Both the position numbers and the translations under genes were made by a program. Below are positions 6,101 to 13,449 of a stretch of 34,347 nt of DNA, piece after piece (within the stretch, counting starts at the first letter, position 1; the number at the start of each line of letters is the position of its first letter). A model generated the notes under the pieces. It worked only from the letters and a program-made list of their open reading frames with translations, did not search any database and was not told the DNA's origin. The DNA is from Shewanella chilikensis (GTDB lineage: Bacteria; Pseudomonadota; Gammaproteobacteria; Enterobacterales; Shewanellaceae), in the NCBI RefSeq assembly GCF_002836945.1, contig NZ_NIJM01000044.1:1-34347 (forward strand), given 5' to 3'.

Positions 6101-8518
6101 GCTGCTTTTGTTACCATAGGTCCAGCAAGAGGTGCCATCTGGCTCAGTTTGCCTGACTTTACGCCCTAGAATGTCATAGTAGATAAAGCTGGATTGGGAT
6201 TTGCCATTGGTCTGTGACAGCATTTCGCCAAAGGCGTTATAAGTGTAGCGCCACTGTCCCTTATCAATGTCCTTGGTGCTGATTTTGCGGCCGTAGGCAT
6301 CATAGCTTGCCTCGGTGCGCAGCAGCTCTTGTCCCGATGCTGAGGTGATAAAACTTTTCACCAGCTTGCCACCGGCATCATAGACAAACTCCAGTTCGTT
6401 GCCGATATCATCAACAACTTTAAATTGCTCACCCATGGCATTGGAGACAGCGCGCTTTTGCTTGCCATTGGGGTCTATCGTCAGCGTCTCAAATCCCAGA
6501 TATTGAATACTGGAAACACCACCGTTGGGATTGGTTTGGTTGATGACCCGACCAAAGTGGTCGTACTCTATTTCGGTGTAATAGGCACTGATACCGGCAA
6601 AAGCGGGTTCATATTGTCTGACAGGCCTTCCCTGCGCATCGTAGCTGGTTGCAGTAACAATCCATTGCCCATCAAAACCCTGCTTCTGCTTACCGACTTC
6701 ACGGCCATATTTATCTGTGATGACTTTGGATTGAGGCGCACCGGCCTTGGTCTTGGTGGTAACCAAATGGCCATGACCGAGAGGTGAACACCCGGCATCA
6801 CAGCTGGCATACTGATAGCTTGTTGGAACACCATCCGGAGTGACTTCCCGCACCAGCCTTCCCCACTTGTCATGGTTCTTGGTCAGTTTGCGACCATTGG
6901 CATCAGTCACGGTAATTTGAGTGATTTTACCCGTTACCTGGTCTGCAGACTGACCATTGTAGGTATAGGTGCTGCTGTCGCCTGCCGCGTTGGTCACTGT
7001 CTTGAGCAGACGCCCTCTGGCATCGAATAAATAGCTCATCTGTCTCGACTGCTGGGTGTTGCCGGCGGCATCTACGCCTCCGGAGACCCGCTCGGTCAGG
7101 GTGTTGCCGTAAATGTCATAGGTTTTGCCGGTAGTCAATTTGTAGCGATTGTCATTTGGCGATACCGTTGAGTTCATCAGCAAACCGTTATCGTAATAGC
7201 TGAATGCGCTCTCGGTCACTATCGCCTGAACCTGCTCTCGCTGATTAAAGCGTGATTTAGTCACCCTGGTATGACTCAGTCGCCCCTTAGCTTCGCCGCC
7301 ACCATGACCGTCATACTGGTTAACCGTCTCGACCCTTGAAACCAATTGATTGGCTTCAAGGTCAGTCACATCCGCTTTAATGGCAATGGCATTTCCCCAG
7401 TCGTCGAACTGAGTCTGGGTGTTTGTCTGCGTTAACTCCCTTACCACCCCATCGCTGCCATTTTGCGAGGTGCGCTCCACTACGTTTTCTTCAACCCGGC
7501 TATAAATGCCGTCATTGCCTCGCTGAAAGCTGTATTCATTGATTGCCGAGTACAATGTTTTTCCCTGATAGGTTTGTTTGGTTGCCAGGGGCAAACCTAT
7601 TTGCGGGAACAACTGATGATAGATAGTCTCGGTCACCACCTGAGTCTGATTGTCTATGGTGCGTAATAACTCAAACCCGGCCGGGCCACGCCCCAAACGG
7701 TTTATCAGCAAGCCGCCATACTCATAGTTAACGGAAACCTGGCTGCCATCCCCGGTTTCAGTGGCAACTTGCTTAACAACTTTTTGCGGCGGAATAAGGG
7801 AGAAGTTACGACTGTTGTCCAGATAACTGGAAACCTGAGTCTTATAGACACTGTATTCGCCAGCAGACTTTTCCGTCAACGACGCGTAAGTCACCCTGGT
7901 CTTGACTCCAAATCCGTCGGTAATCCCCTTGATGGTATTGTGATATGCATGGCTCTTATGGGTTAACCTTTGCCATTGACCGTTACTGAAATAGACAATA
8001 TCCAGTTTTCCACGACCATCGATATCCGCAAAATTCAATGGTTGATCGGACAGGTAATTGATTGCGCCATAAGTGGTCCATGAAGTTAACTCGGGGTTGG
8101 AGTGATACACCAACGCCTGAGACGAGGTATGCTGAACCACCATTTCGGCTCTGCCATCACCCGCGATATCGATAAAATAGGTTTTGTACTTCTGAGTATC
8201 GGAAGTAGTAATGCCCGTATCCATTCGAGGCAAGAAACCATTGCCATCTGACAGTTGAATAAACCATTTATTATTATGGACATAGGCAATGTCCGACAAG
8301 CCATCACCATTGAAATCGGCACTGCGTAGGGTATTGGCGATATTGATATTATTGTGTGGCCCCCGGTAAATTTTCTGCCGTCTTTGATAACTGGAGCCAG
8401 TCGAGACATAAAGATTCCAATACTCGTAATCACTGACAGACCAAGTACCTCTGATATCCAGACGACACTCATTCTCGGTCACTCCCGAAATCACTTTGCC
8501 GCTACCGGAAATACACAC
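3194..8518 (-). CDS. Rhs/YD-repeat toxin, 3' part downstream of an in-frame amber codon
   Basis: The product is 1774 residues if translation begins at the GTG at 8518. The same frame continues upstream through a TAG (8528-8530) into the exported SpvB-type part, so this is most simply the rest of one protein of about 2340 residues. Order: FG-GAP/VCBS-like repeats (about 45-175, FNGDGLSDIAYV and similar); many YD repeats forming the Rhs shell (about 180-1035); a cysteine-rich repeat insert (about 1040-1240); RHS core end with GRFLQADP and NNPMSFTDPSG (DPSG at 1461-1464). A variable 310-residue tip follows: a Gly/Ala-rich linker, then a domain with His1689, Asp1726 and Glu1740-Leu-Lys1742, the pattern of PD-(D/E)XK nucleases. 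The shell would cage the toxin until delivery. No PAAR or other type VI adaptor is seen. Separate expression would need reinitiation at the GTG, whose GGGAGG lies only two bases away. Confidence 0.85.
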   Translation of the reverse strand: MCISGSGKVISGVTENECRLDIRGTWSVSDYEYWNLYVSTGSSYQRRQKIYRGPHNNINIANTLRSADFNGDGLSDIAYVHNNKWFIQLSDGNGFLPRMDTGITTSDTQKYKTYFIDIAGDGRAEMVVQHTSSQALVYHSNPELTSWTTYGAINYLSDQPLNFADIDGRGKLDIVYFSNGQWQRLTHKSHAYHNTIKGITDGFGVKTRVTYASLTEKSAGEYSVYKTQVSSYLDNSRNFSLIPPQKVVKQVATETGDGSQVSVNYEYGGLLINRLGRGPAGFELLRTIDNQTQVVTETIYHQLFPQIGLPLATKQTYQGKTLYSAINEYSFQRGNDGIYSRVEENVVERTSQNGSDGVVRELTQTNTQTQFDDWGNAIAIKADVTDLEANQLVSRVETVNQYDGHGGGEAKGRLSHTRVTKSRFNQREQVQAIVTESAFSYYDNGLLMNSTVSPNDNRYKLTTGKTYDIYGNTLTERVSGGVDAAGNTQQSRQMSYLFDARGRLLKTVTNAAGDSSTYTYNGQSADQVTGKITQITVTDANGRKLTKNHDKWGRLVREVTPDGVPTSYQYASCDAGCSPLGHGHLVTTKTKAGAPQSKVITDKYGREVGKQKQGFDGQWIVTATSYDAQGRPVRQYEPAFAGISAYYTEIEYDHFGRVINQTNPNGGVSSIQYLGFETLTIDPNGKQKRAVSNAMGEQFKVVDDIGNELEFVYDAGGKLVKSFITSASGQELLRTEASYDAYGRKISTKDIDKGQWRYTYNAFGEMLSQTNGKSQSSFIYYDILGRKVRQTEPDGTSCWTYGNKSSKTAGLLIAETRFDAVVSNCSQTGWVHSKQSGYDSAGRLASSKTSIAGSSYEHRFTYDSHGRAATQTYPNNLLTVVNHYNAQGYLFKRTDQQTGKAYQTITEMNARGQVEQVRYGNGAQESTVFDATTGWVSGINLTTAGVTAHQLDYRFDTVGNLEYRQHSLSSAPATFSENYHYDDLYRLYERTVSIHSGGTSLPSDFKATHEMQYDDLGNITFKTGVGDYRYDSTNPYRLLDICGKGGCGALETTPVSKSCPTGYALNAAGTTCQKSETQSASLSYSYSCPSGYTLSGTTCSKTETKVAQVKTEQTCPKGGYLNASTGKCSRDFTIVSATKPSGAGVVCGGGEPMGGGRRLWECTETYQSTPKQVYNCDAGWTLSGTNCTRTLSQAATKTPVYSCPAGWSVSGSACNRTLTASITYSCPTGWTQNGAQCSRARQASYVMVYDKNGNITQDGSRRFTYSSYDLVTNITQGGESTRFKYDANRQRFERYDVKVEAGVTSYLTTLYVGGYEKVTRSGGNKPALTEQKLYVGNLVITKRSNNTVDEFYLHKDHQGSTTTITNKSGNVVQQFTYDPWGKQTAAYSHSLLNDYIAPAASKGYTGHEGIDNLNLIHMNGRIYDPTIGRFLQADPHIQAPTDTQSYNRYSYVLNNPMSFTDPSGYFFKKLYKALGKIDGRYHTHKYIFSKNQVIRTANTGSLRSAFKSGVITYATGYILSEIGNHSWWGQAGSPQNIAANAIVGGISSELQGGSFGHGFIAAGVTASFKPMINDIGGDGSANSAIARGDVSGLNTYKIHRVVAAATIGGTSSAISGGKFTNGALTGAFIQMFNGETRNREQLMWVASSPEHAKIIVMMRNLAQDSANEYDINCSGVRCALPWIRGSGIHKLFADKVRSLGTNFYAEVSYKGGFPVTYGTTGSVRADAIYGPIASPEIVFELKTGWGWVSTGESRAYFENIPRGRDPALSVIKVN
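4019..4041. repeat. 23-bp exact repeat of the left window edge, inside the rhs toxin linker
   Basis: These bases are identical to 33-55. Here they encode VIRTANTG (residues 1493-1500 of the 3' rhs frame), about 30 residues after the DPSG motif that ends the conserved core. The match does not extend on either side. It is either a short recombination site used when toxin tips are exchanged or a trace of an insertion-element terminus. Confidence 0.75.
4790..5402 (-). repeat. Cysteine-rich tandem repeats coded within the rhs shell
   Basis: About 200 codons encode roughly seven imperfect repeats of the form (Y/S)CPxGWxxSGxxCxR, for example YSCPSGYTLSGTTCSK, YSCPAGWSVSGSACNR and YSCPTGWTQNGAQCSR, plus a more divergent CGGGEPMGGGRRLWEC unit. 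They interrupt the YD-repeat region between the DICGKGGCG segment and YDKNGNITQDG. Each unit has paired cysteines that could form a disulfide after export. The repeats are degenerate at the DNA level. Confidence 0.8.
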
Positions 8519-8527
8519 GGCCTCCCG

Positions 8528-10201
8528 CTATCTAACCTCCAACATAAAGTCGGTGAGTCCATCACCGTTGATATCCATAAAGGAGCTGCCAAAACCTCGA
8601 CTGGAATGCCACTGGTGAACACTGGTGTTGTGCCCAACTTCAGTACTGGGAAAGCTATAAAGACTTTGCGCCGCAGCAAAACTTCCATTTCCCAGATTGC
8701 GATACCACTTGATGGCGCCACCATCGATGAAGATGATGTCTTCCAATGCATCACCATTGACATCGGCAACCAGCGCTTTGCCTTCAAGCCCAATAGCCTT
8801 ACGCCCCAAATCCTTGAGCGTGTAATTCACTACACGCTCAACATCCTCACATAGCTGAGTACCACGGCCATTTGGCTCACACACAGTGTGCTGATAAGTA
8901 GAAGGTTTAAAAGACAGAATTTGCCAATTGGCGGTTTCACTGTTGGCCACCAACAAGTCACGCTGGCCATCACCATCATAATCTATGGTTTGGGCATAAG
9001 CCGCCTTAGCGGCTCCGGTCGAGGCCATCGCCTGTTCAATACCCGACTGAATACCACGCTTGTACCAACGCCCGCCCCGTACATAAACGATATCTGATAA
9101 GCCGTCGCCGTCCATATCAAAAAACTTGGCAGTGTCGTTGTTACCGGACGGAATACTCAACGCCCGTCTGCCGGAAAAGGGCTGATAAGCAGGGCCGGCA
9201 GATGCACCCGGCGGTCTGTCCCACTCAAAGGTTATCGGTGTACTGCAGTCGGTTTGAGTTTGACCAATACAGGCTTTAACCTGCTCAAGGTAATCATGTT
9301 TATCACTGGAAGTCGCCTTGTGATACGTCAGGTAATAGGTTTTGTCGACTTCGTCATCCAGCCTCACCTCAATCTTTTGCAATTGCTGCTTTATCGCAAC
9401 AGAGGTGCCATAGGAATAACCATACTTTGGGTAACTAAGGGGGGTATAGATAAATCTGACCTGATTATAGGGAACCTCACCATCGCTGTGCCCGGCGTAA
9501 TCGATGCTTTTCAGGTATTGCTCACCGGCGATGTTTTCATAGTGATAACTAATGTAATTACCTACAGAGTCCTCAATGGCCTTCAGACTCCAATGATAAA
9601 TCACATCACTGTTGTTTTGAGATACGGACCGATAACCATCTCCGGATGATGAGGTGCCATTCACATCCAGAAACCGCTTCCCGGAAACCTCACCCACATC
9701 GCCATAGAAATAGGTGTCTCCCGATTTGGTTTCAACCTTGAAGGCCGCTGGGCCGCCGCCAGGCGCCTGGCCAATCACAGTAACCACGGAGGCATCATCC
9801 AGCTCCTTATGGTACTCGGCGCCATTTAGACTATGGGTTCCGGCGGTTAAAACCAGACGAGCGCCGTCAAGGCAGTAACTGTCCTTGTTGGTAAGCTCTA
9901 CACCTTGCAAATAACCATCCTGTTCAATGGTTTTTGGACAGCGGCTGATGGCGGAAAGCCCTTGAAGCCCCCACCCCAATCCCATAATGGCTTCGCCGCT
10001 ACCTGATGAATAACTCAGCTCTACGGCGGGCTTTAGTTTACCTCTGGCTGCGGGAGTATCTATGGGGATGGTATATGTTGCCGCACCTTGCTCACTGACC
10101 CGAAAAGCGCCACTTAAAGGGGCAGTGGATGATGCGTGCACTGTTGATATTGTTAGAACTGCGAAAGAAACCAGCAAAATAAAACGGGGGAGCCAACGCA
10201 T
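8528..10201 (-). CDS. Rhs/SpvB-type exported toxin, 5' part ending at an in-frame amber codon
   Basis: The product is 557 residues from the ATG at 10201 to TAG. I chose this ATG because it starts a clear Sec signal peptide (MRWLPRFILLVSFAVLTI..., cleavage likely after VHA). A longer frame begins with TTG 14 codons upstream. Order: signal peptide; SpvB-like domain (about 25-310, with SGSGEAIMGLGWGLQGLSAISRC); then VCBS/FG-GAP-like repeats with DxDGDGxxD motifs (FFDMDGDGLSDIVYV, IDYDGDGQRDLLV, ADVNGDALEDII, MDINGDGLTDFM). The TAG interrupts directly after the last of these. This architecture belongs to Sec-exported SpvB/TcaC/YD-repeat proteins related to insecticidal toxin complexes and Rhs toxins. 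Alone, this part lacks cage and toxin and would not be functional. Confidence 0.8.
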   Translation of the reverse strand: MRWLPRFILLVSFAVLTISTVHASSTAPLSGAFRVSEQGAATYTIPIDTPAARGKLKPAVELSYSSGSGEAIMGLGWGLQGLSAISRCPKTIEQDGYLQGVELTNKDSYCLDGARLVLTAGTHSLNGAEYHKELDDASVVTVIGQAPGGGPAAFKVETKSGDTYFYGDVGEVSGKRFLDVNGTSSSGDGYRSVSQNNSDVIYHWSLKAIEDSVGNYISYHYENIAGEQYLKSIDYAGHSDGEVPYNQVRFIYTPLSYPKYGYSYGTSVAIKQQLQKIEVRLDDEVDKTYYLTYHKATSSDKHDYLEQVKACIGQTQTDCSTPITFEWDRPPGASAGPAYQPFSGRRALSIPSGNNDTAKFFDMDGDGLSDIVYVRGGRWYKRGIQSGIEQAMASTGAAKAAYAQTIDYDGDGQRDLLVANSETANWQILSFKPSTYQHTVCEPNGRGTQLCEDVERVVNYTLKDLGRKAIGLEGKALVADVNGDALEDIIFIDGGAIKWYRNLGNGSFAAAQSLYSFPSTEVGHNTSVHQWHSSRGFGSSFMDINGDGLTDFMLEVR

Positions 10202-10240
10202 AATGACAAACACTCCATGTTTAAAGTCATTCCACTTGTA

Positions 10241-10260
10241 CAATCATTATCAATGATCAT
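10241..10260. promoter_or_regulatory. Possible Fur-like operator upstream of rhs
   Basis: On the minus strand the sequence reads ATGATCATTGATAATGATTG, which contains GATCAT, GATAAT and GATTGT in succession, close to the GATAAT hexamer array of Fur boxes. It lies about 40-60 bp before the chosen rhs start, where a promoter would be expected. The match is partial and AT-rich sequence gives such matches by chance. Confidence 0.25.
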
Positions 10261-10744
10261 CCAACACAACAACAGGCAAAAAGTCAACACCCAAAACAAA
10301 CCGCCCTCAAAAAACCAACAAACACACCAAACAAAAACCAAATAAAACACCTATCCATCACCCACAACTAAAACCATCAATTTAAAAACAATGTGCAATA
10401 AGGAGTTATAAAAGGAAGTTAGGTGAATAGTTGAATGGAGTCTTACTCTTACAATAATAAGTATGTCCATCAGGTAAGATGACTTAGGGAATCGTCCCTA
10501 GTTTGTTTTCACAACGCTATATTGATGGTAAAGATGAAGCTCATCGTCAAGTAACATGCTTTACGGATTATATTCGAAAGAGGGTTTTCAAAATTCTGGA
10601 GGGTGTTCAAAATTCTGTGTCACGTTAAAAATCACAGCGCAATGTAGGTTTCCTGTCGCTCTTCAAAATGGATGAACAACTGAGGCAACGTCAAGCTCCA
10701 GTTTTGAATCGGTGTAACTACCGCTCTTGAGCTTTCAATATACC

Positions 10745-10778
10745 TGCGTAGAGCAGTTTGAGTAAACGACTCTACGCA
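10745..10778. repeat. Two-part hairpin downstream of oxyR
   Basis: Arms TGCGTAGAG (10745-10753) and CTCTACGCA (10770-10778) pair perfectly. Inside them GTTT and AAAC pair around a GAGT loop, separated from the outer stem by a CA/GA internal loop. No T-run follows on either strand, so it is not a standard intrinsic terminator. It could be a repeat-element hairpin. Confidence 0.6.
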
Positions 10779-10850
10779 GAGCCCCATCCTGCAAGGCTTT
10801 TCTAAGATATCATAGATGTATTTTCTTACTGTTACGACTTGAATCCAAGC

Positions 10851-11759
10851 CTAAACCTGCTGCTGAAGCAGCTGCTGGATCTCCAGCCCCAAAGTTCTGA
10901 AAGTCAGGATCCGGCTGGTAGTCTGACGCCATACCAGACCTATCTCACGATATGGAGCCTCCCCTGGAGGGCTCATCACCGCCAGATCTGTGTCTTTCAA
11001 TATCCCGGCATCTATTGCCATCTGCGGCAGGAAAGTCGTACCCAATTTACTGTTCACCATCTGTACCAGAGTGTGCAAACTGGTGGCCGCAAAAGGGTTG
11101 ACCTTGGCGCTGTCACCCAGTTGGCAGGCACTGATGGCATGACCGGTAATGCAGTGCTCACTCTGCAACAGAAAAATACTCTCATCCGGCAGCGCCTGAT
11201 AGTCCACCGGCTCATGAATATCGGCAGATAAGTCCTTGTGCACCACCATCTTGAAGGGATCTATACCCACTTTCATGCTGTGATAGCCGGAAGTATCAGC
11301 AGGCAGAGCCAACAACAACAGATCCAACTCGCCCTTACCCAAAGCTGTCAACAAACGCTCTGTGGTGTCCTCTTTGAGCAGCAAACTCAGATCCGGATAG
11401 GTCTTCTGGCACTGCTTAACTACACGGCTCAGCAGGAACGGGGCAATGGTGGGAATACAGCCAAGTCGGATCTCTCCAGTCATAGGCGCACCCTGGTTTT
11501 TCACCAATTCCACCAAGTCATCGACATCGGTCAGAATTTTCAACGAACGCTGTACTACTTCTTCACCGATAGCGGTAAACATAAAAGACTTATGATCCCG
11601 TTCAATCAGCTGATAACCCAACTGTTCTTCCAGATTTTGGATCCCGCTGGACAGCGTCGATTGGCTAACATGGCACACCTTGGCTGCCCGGTTGAAGTTC
11701 TGTTCCTGATGCAGGTTCACCAGATAATAGAGATTTTTCAAACTGGGTAAGTGTTTCAT
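10851..11759 (-). CDS. oxyR: OxyR, LysR-family peroxide-sensing regulator
   Basis: The product is 302 residues, the usual OxyR length, starting at the ATG at 11759 (an upstream TTG frame adds five residues without benefit). The N-terminal helix-turn-helix lies at about 1-60 (AAKVCHVSQSTLSSGIQNLE). The effector domain has RLGCIPTIAPFLLS and the redox pair Cys203 and Cys212, spaced nine apart exactly as Cys199/Cys208 of E. coli OxyR. Hydrogen peroxide oxidises this pair to a disulfide, switching activation of catalase, peroxiredoxin and iron-storage genes. It follows the HPt gene on the same strand with a 255-bp gap, so it probably has its own promoter. An inverted repeat at 11786-11805 may be the self-regulatory site. 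Confidence 0.92.
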   Translation of the reverse strand: MKHLPSLKNLYYLVNLHQEQNFNRAAKVCHVSQSTLSSGIQNLEEQLGYQLIERDHKSFMFTAIGEEVVQRSLKILTDVDDLVELVKNQGAPMTGEIRLGCIPTIAPFLLSRVVKQCQKTYPDLSLLLKEDTTERLLTALGKGELDLLLLALPADTSGYHSMKVGIDPFKMVVHKDLSADIHEPVDYQALPDESIFLLQSEHCITGHAISACQLGDSAKVNPFAATSLHTLVQMVNSKLGTTFLPQMAIDAGILKDTDLAVMSPPGEAPYREIGLVWRQTTSRILTFRTLGLEIQQLLQQQV

Positions 11760-11785
11760 TTTGTCGATTACCAATTGAGTAATGC

Positions 11786-11805
11786 ATTAGAAAGTTCTAT
11801 CTAAT
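11786..11805. promoter_or_regulatory. Inverted repeat upstream of oxyR, possible operator
   Basis: ATTAGA (11786-11791) and TCTAAT (11800-11805) are perfect inverted arms separated by eight bases, 27-46 bases before the oxyR start codon. LysR-type regulators usually bind such sites in their own promoter. The match to the ATAG/CTAT OxyR consensus is only partial. Confidence 0.3.
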
Positions 11806-11972
11806 CTAACACAAAAAGTCTGTCGAGCAGCAGTATCACATCAGGAGTGTGACCGAGGCGATAAATCATCCCCCAAGATATCTATCACTGAAGCGGAAAT
11901 AGCAGAGAACCCAAGCCTTGACGGCTAAGGTTCAGGTAATAGAAAAGGGGTAGTAACGGGAGTTTCTGAGTA

Positions 11973-12009
11973 CCTTGACTGCGCCGGAGCTTCTCTCCGG
12001 CACCCAAGG
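11973..12009 (-). terminator. Stable hairpin after the HPt gene, terminator-like but without a T-run
   Basis: GCCGGAG and CTCCGGC (11983-11989, 11995-12001) pair around a five-base loop. An outer stem, CCTTG with CAAGG (11973-11977, 12005-12009), extends it. It lies six bases past the stop codon of the HPt gene. On the minus strand no U-tract follows, so it may stabilise the mRNA end or attenuate read-through instead of terminating strictly. Confidence 0.5.
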
Positions 12010-12014
12010 CTAAT

Positions 12015-12380
12015 TTATGCTTTGGCTTCGAGGAAAGACTTGAGTTGCTGCAGATCTGCACCGGCATGTTCAACAATAACCGCCAGCCACTCTTTATGCC
12101 CGGCTTCCCAAGCGGCTTCTTCACCGTGTTGCAGCTGCTGTGCGGTTTGCTGGATCCGCTTTAATCCCACAGAACCGGCAGCACCTTTAAACTTGTGAGC
12201 CTCGGCGCACAGGGTATCTTTATCTCCGGCCGCTTCGGCCTTTTGCAAATTCGCCACGTACTCAGGCAACAACTGTTCAAATAACACCACACTCTTGAGT
12301 AAGGTGCCGGCACCAATAGCACTACAGTACTGCTCCAGGGTATTGAGATCTAAGATAGTATCCAGTTCAGTTGTGGCCAT
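12015..12380 (-). CDS. hptA: Free-standing HPt phosphotransfer protein (HptA-like)
   Basis: The product is 121 residues, a single histidine-phosphotransfer helical bundle. The phosphorylated histidine is His62 in AHKFKGAAGSVGL, matching the HPt pattern HxxKGxxxxxG. I chose the ATG at 12380 because GAGGAG lies seven bases upstream. A longer frame has no such site and adds a non-homologous tail. It lacks kinase or receiver domains, so it must relay phosphate between partners. In Shewanella oneidensis a free HPt protein next to oxyR (HptA) takes the place of the HPt domain missing from the Arc sensor kinase and passes phosphate to ArcA. The position here fits that protein. The assignment combines domain recognition with remembered gene order. 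Confidence 0.8.
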   Translation of the reverse strand: MATTELDTILDLNTLEQYCSAIGAGTLLKSVVLFEQLLPEYVANLQKAEAAGDKDTLCAEAHKFKGAAGSVGLKRIQQTAQQLQHGEEAAWEAGHKEWLAVIVEHAGADLQQLKSFLEAKA

Positions 12381-12528
12381 GAAGGCGCTCCTCGAATGTG
12401 TCAGATTTACCACATCATACCCGCTAAAATTACCGGTGCAACTTATAGGCGCTAAACAAGACAAAACTTTCCCGGATTTAACATTGGCGATACAAAACCC
12501 GGGCACAATTGATACAAAGATTTATAGG

Positions 12529-13449
12529 CTATTGATTTAAATTGATTAAACCAGAACCTTGCCCGCCCTTGGCCGCCAACTCATTTACCAGTGCTACCAA
12601 GCCTATCCAGCGCTGAGCGCACCAATCCGGCGCCAGCAACACGGGACGGCTGGCATAGGCTGTCACCCGATGAAACACTATCTCTTTTGGCGTGTGACGG
12701 ATCAGTTGCGCCGCACTGGTAACATACTCCTCCAGTGTCGGTGGCTGCAACCTGCCTGCTTCCCAGGCCTTGGCCATGGTACTGCCTGCTACTATATGAA
12801 GGGGGTGTAATTTAAGGCCATCGACACCGGCGTTTAACACAGCTTCCAGCGTTTGTTGATGTTCAATCAGCCCTTCTCCCGGCAGTCCGAGGATCAGATG
12901 AGTACATACCTTGAGTCCGCGACTGCGGGCGCGGCATACAGCATCCTGGTAAGCGGCAAAGTCATGACCACGGTTAATTCTTTTCAGCGTGGCGTCGTGA
13001 GCTGTCTGTAAACCCAGTTCCAACCAAACTTCACTACCGTTTTGTTGATATTGCGCCAACAGATCCAGCACCCTGTCCGGTACGCAATCCGGGCGGGTAC
13101 CGACACACAAACCCACCACTTGTTCGCTCTGCAGTGCCTCATCGTATTTGCGCTTCAACTCGGCATACTCTTCATAAGTACTGGTATAGGCCTGGAAGTA
13201 AGCCAAAAACCGCGAAGCCTTTGCCCTCATCTTCTGTTTGCCGGCCTCAAGCTGAGCCGCAATCGACAAGTCGGTACCGTGTTCATGGCTAAAGGAAGCA
13301 ACATTACAGAAAGTGCAACCACCGCGCCCCAGGGTTCCGTCGCGATTGGGACAGGTAAAACGCGCATCCAGAGTCAGCTTTTGTAACCGTTGACCAAATT
13401 GTTGGCGGCAGTATTGACCAAAGGTAGTGACAAAATCGTCCAGTCCCAT
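12529..13449 (-). CDS. yhcC: Radical SAM protein, YhcC/TIGR01212 family
   Basis: The product is 306 residues. The iron-sulfur motif is an unusual spacing typical of this family: Cys33 in TCPNRDGTLGRGGCTFC, then Cys45 and Cys48 (C-x11-C-x2-C). These cysteines should hold a 4Fe-4S cluster that cleaves S-adenosylmethionine to a radical. The sequence continues with the expected barrel motifs (VGLCVGTRPDCV, WLELGLQTAHDATLKRINRGH, THLILGLPGEG). The substrate of YhcC-family enzymes is not firmly established to my knowledge. It is read in the same direction as the HPt gene 148 bp downstream but probably forms a separate unit. Confidence 0.9.
   Translation of the reverse strand: MGLDDFVTTFGQYCRQQFGQRLQKLTLDARFTCPNRDGTLGRGGCTFCNVASFSHEHGTDLSIAAQLEAGKQKMRAKASRFLAYFQAYTSTYEEYAELKRKYDEALQSEQVVGLCVGTRPDCVPDRVLDLLAQYQQNGSEVWLELGLQTAHDATLKRINRGHDFAAYQDAVCRARSRGLKVCTHLILGLPGEGLIEHQQTLEAVLNAGVDGLKLHPLHIVAGSTMAKAWEAGRLQPPTLEEYVTSAAQLIRHTPKEIVFHRVTAYASRPVLLAPDWCAQRWIGLVALVNELAAKGGQGSGLINLNQ

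Larger units (their letters stand above)
10202..10850. other. 650-bp gene-free stretch with insertion-element debris
   Basis: From right to left of the rhs start this holds: a Fur-like sequence (10241-10260); a stretch at about 10258-10385 made almost only of A and C on the plus strand; a small hairpin TAGGGA-ATCG-TCCCTA (10485-10500); an open but startless 46-codon frame (10488-10628) containing GKDEAHRQVTCFTDYIRKR, which looks like a coding remnant I cannot name; a 12-bp direct repeat TTCAAAATTCTG (10587-10598 and 10606-10617), the second copy resembling the ends of IS256-type elements as I remember them; and a two-part hairpin (10745-10778). No complete gene is visible. Confidence 0.6.

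Noticed and set aside
3194..10201. Type VI secretion-type Rhs effector
   Set aside because: There is no PAAR or DUF6531-type N-terminus and no VgrG or adaptor gene nearby. The protein begins with a Sec signal and an SpvB-like domain instead.
3194..10243. Several 60-170 residue open frames on the plus strand and in other minus frames across the Rhs gene
   Set aside because: They lie antisense or out of frame within the YD-repeat coding sequence, have no family motifs and no ribosome sites. They are shadows of a long gene.
10202..10243. A longer N-terminus for the exported Rhs protein
   Set aside because: It would start with TTG and place 14 polar residues before the signal peptide. The ATG at 10201 gives a standard Sec signal.
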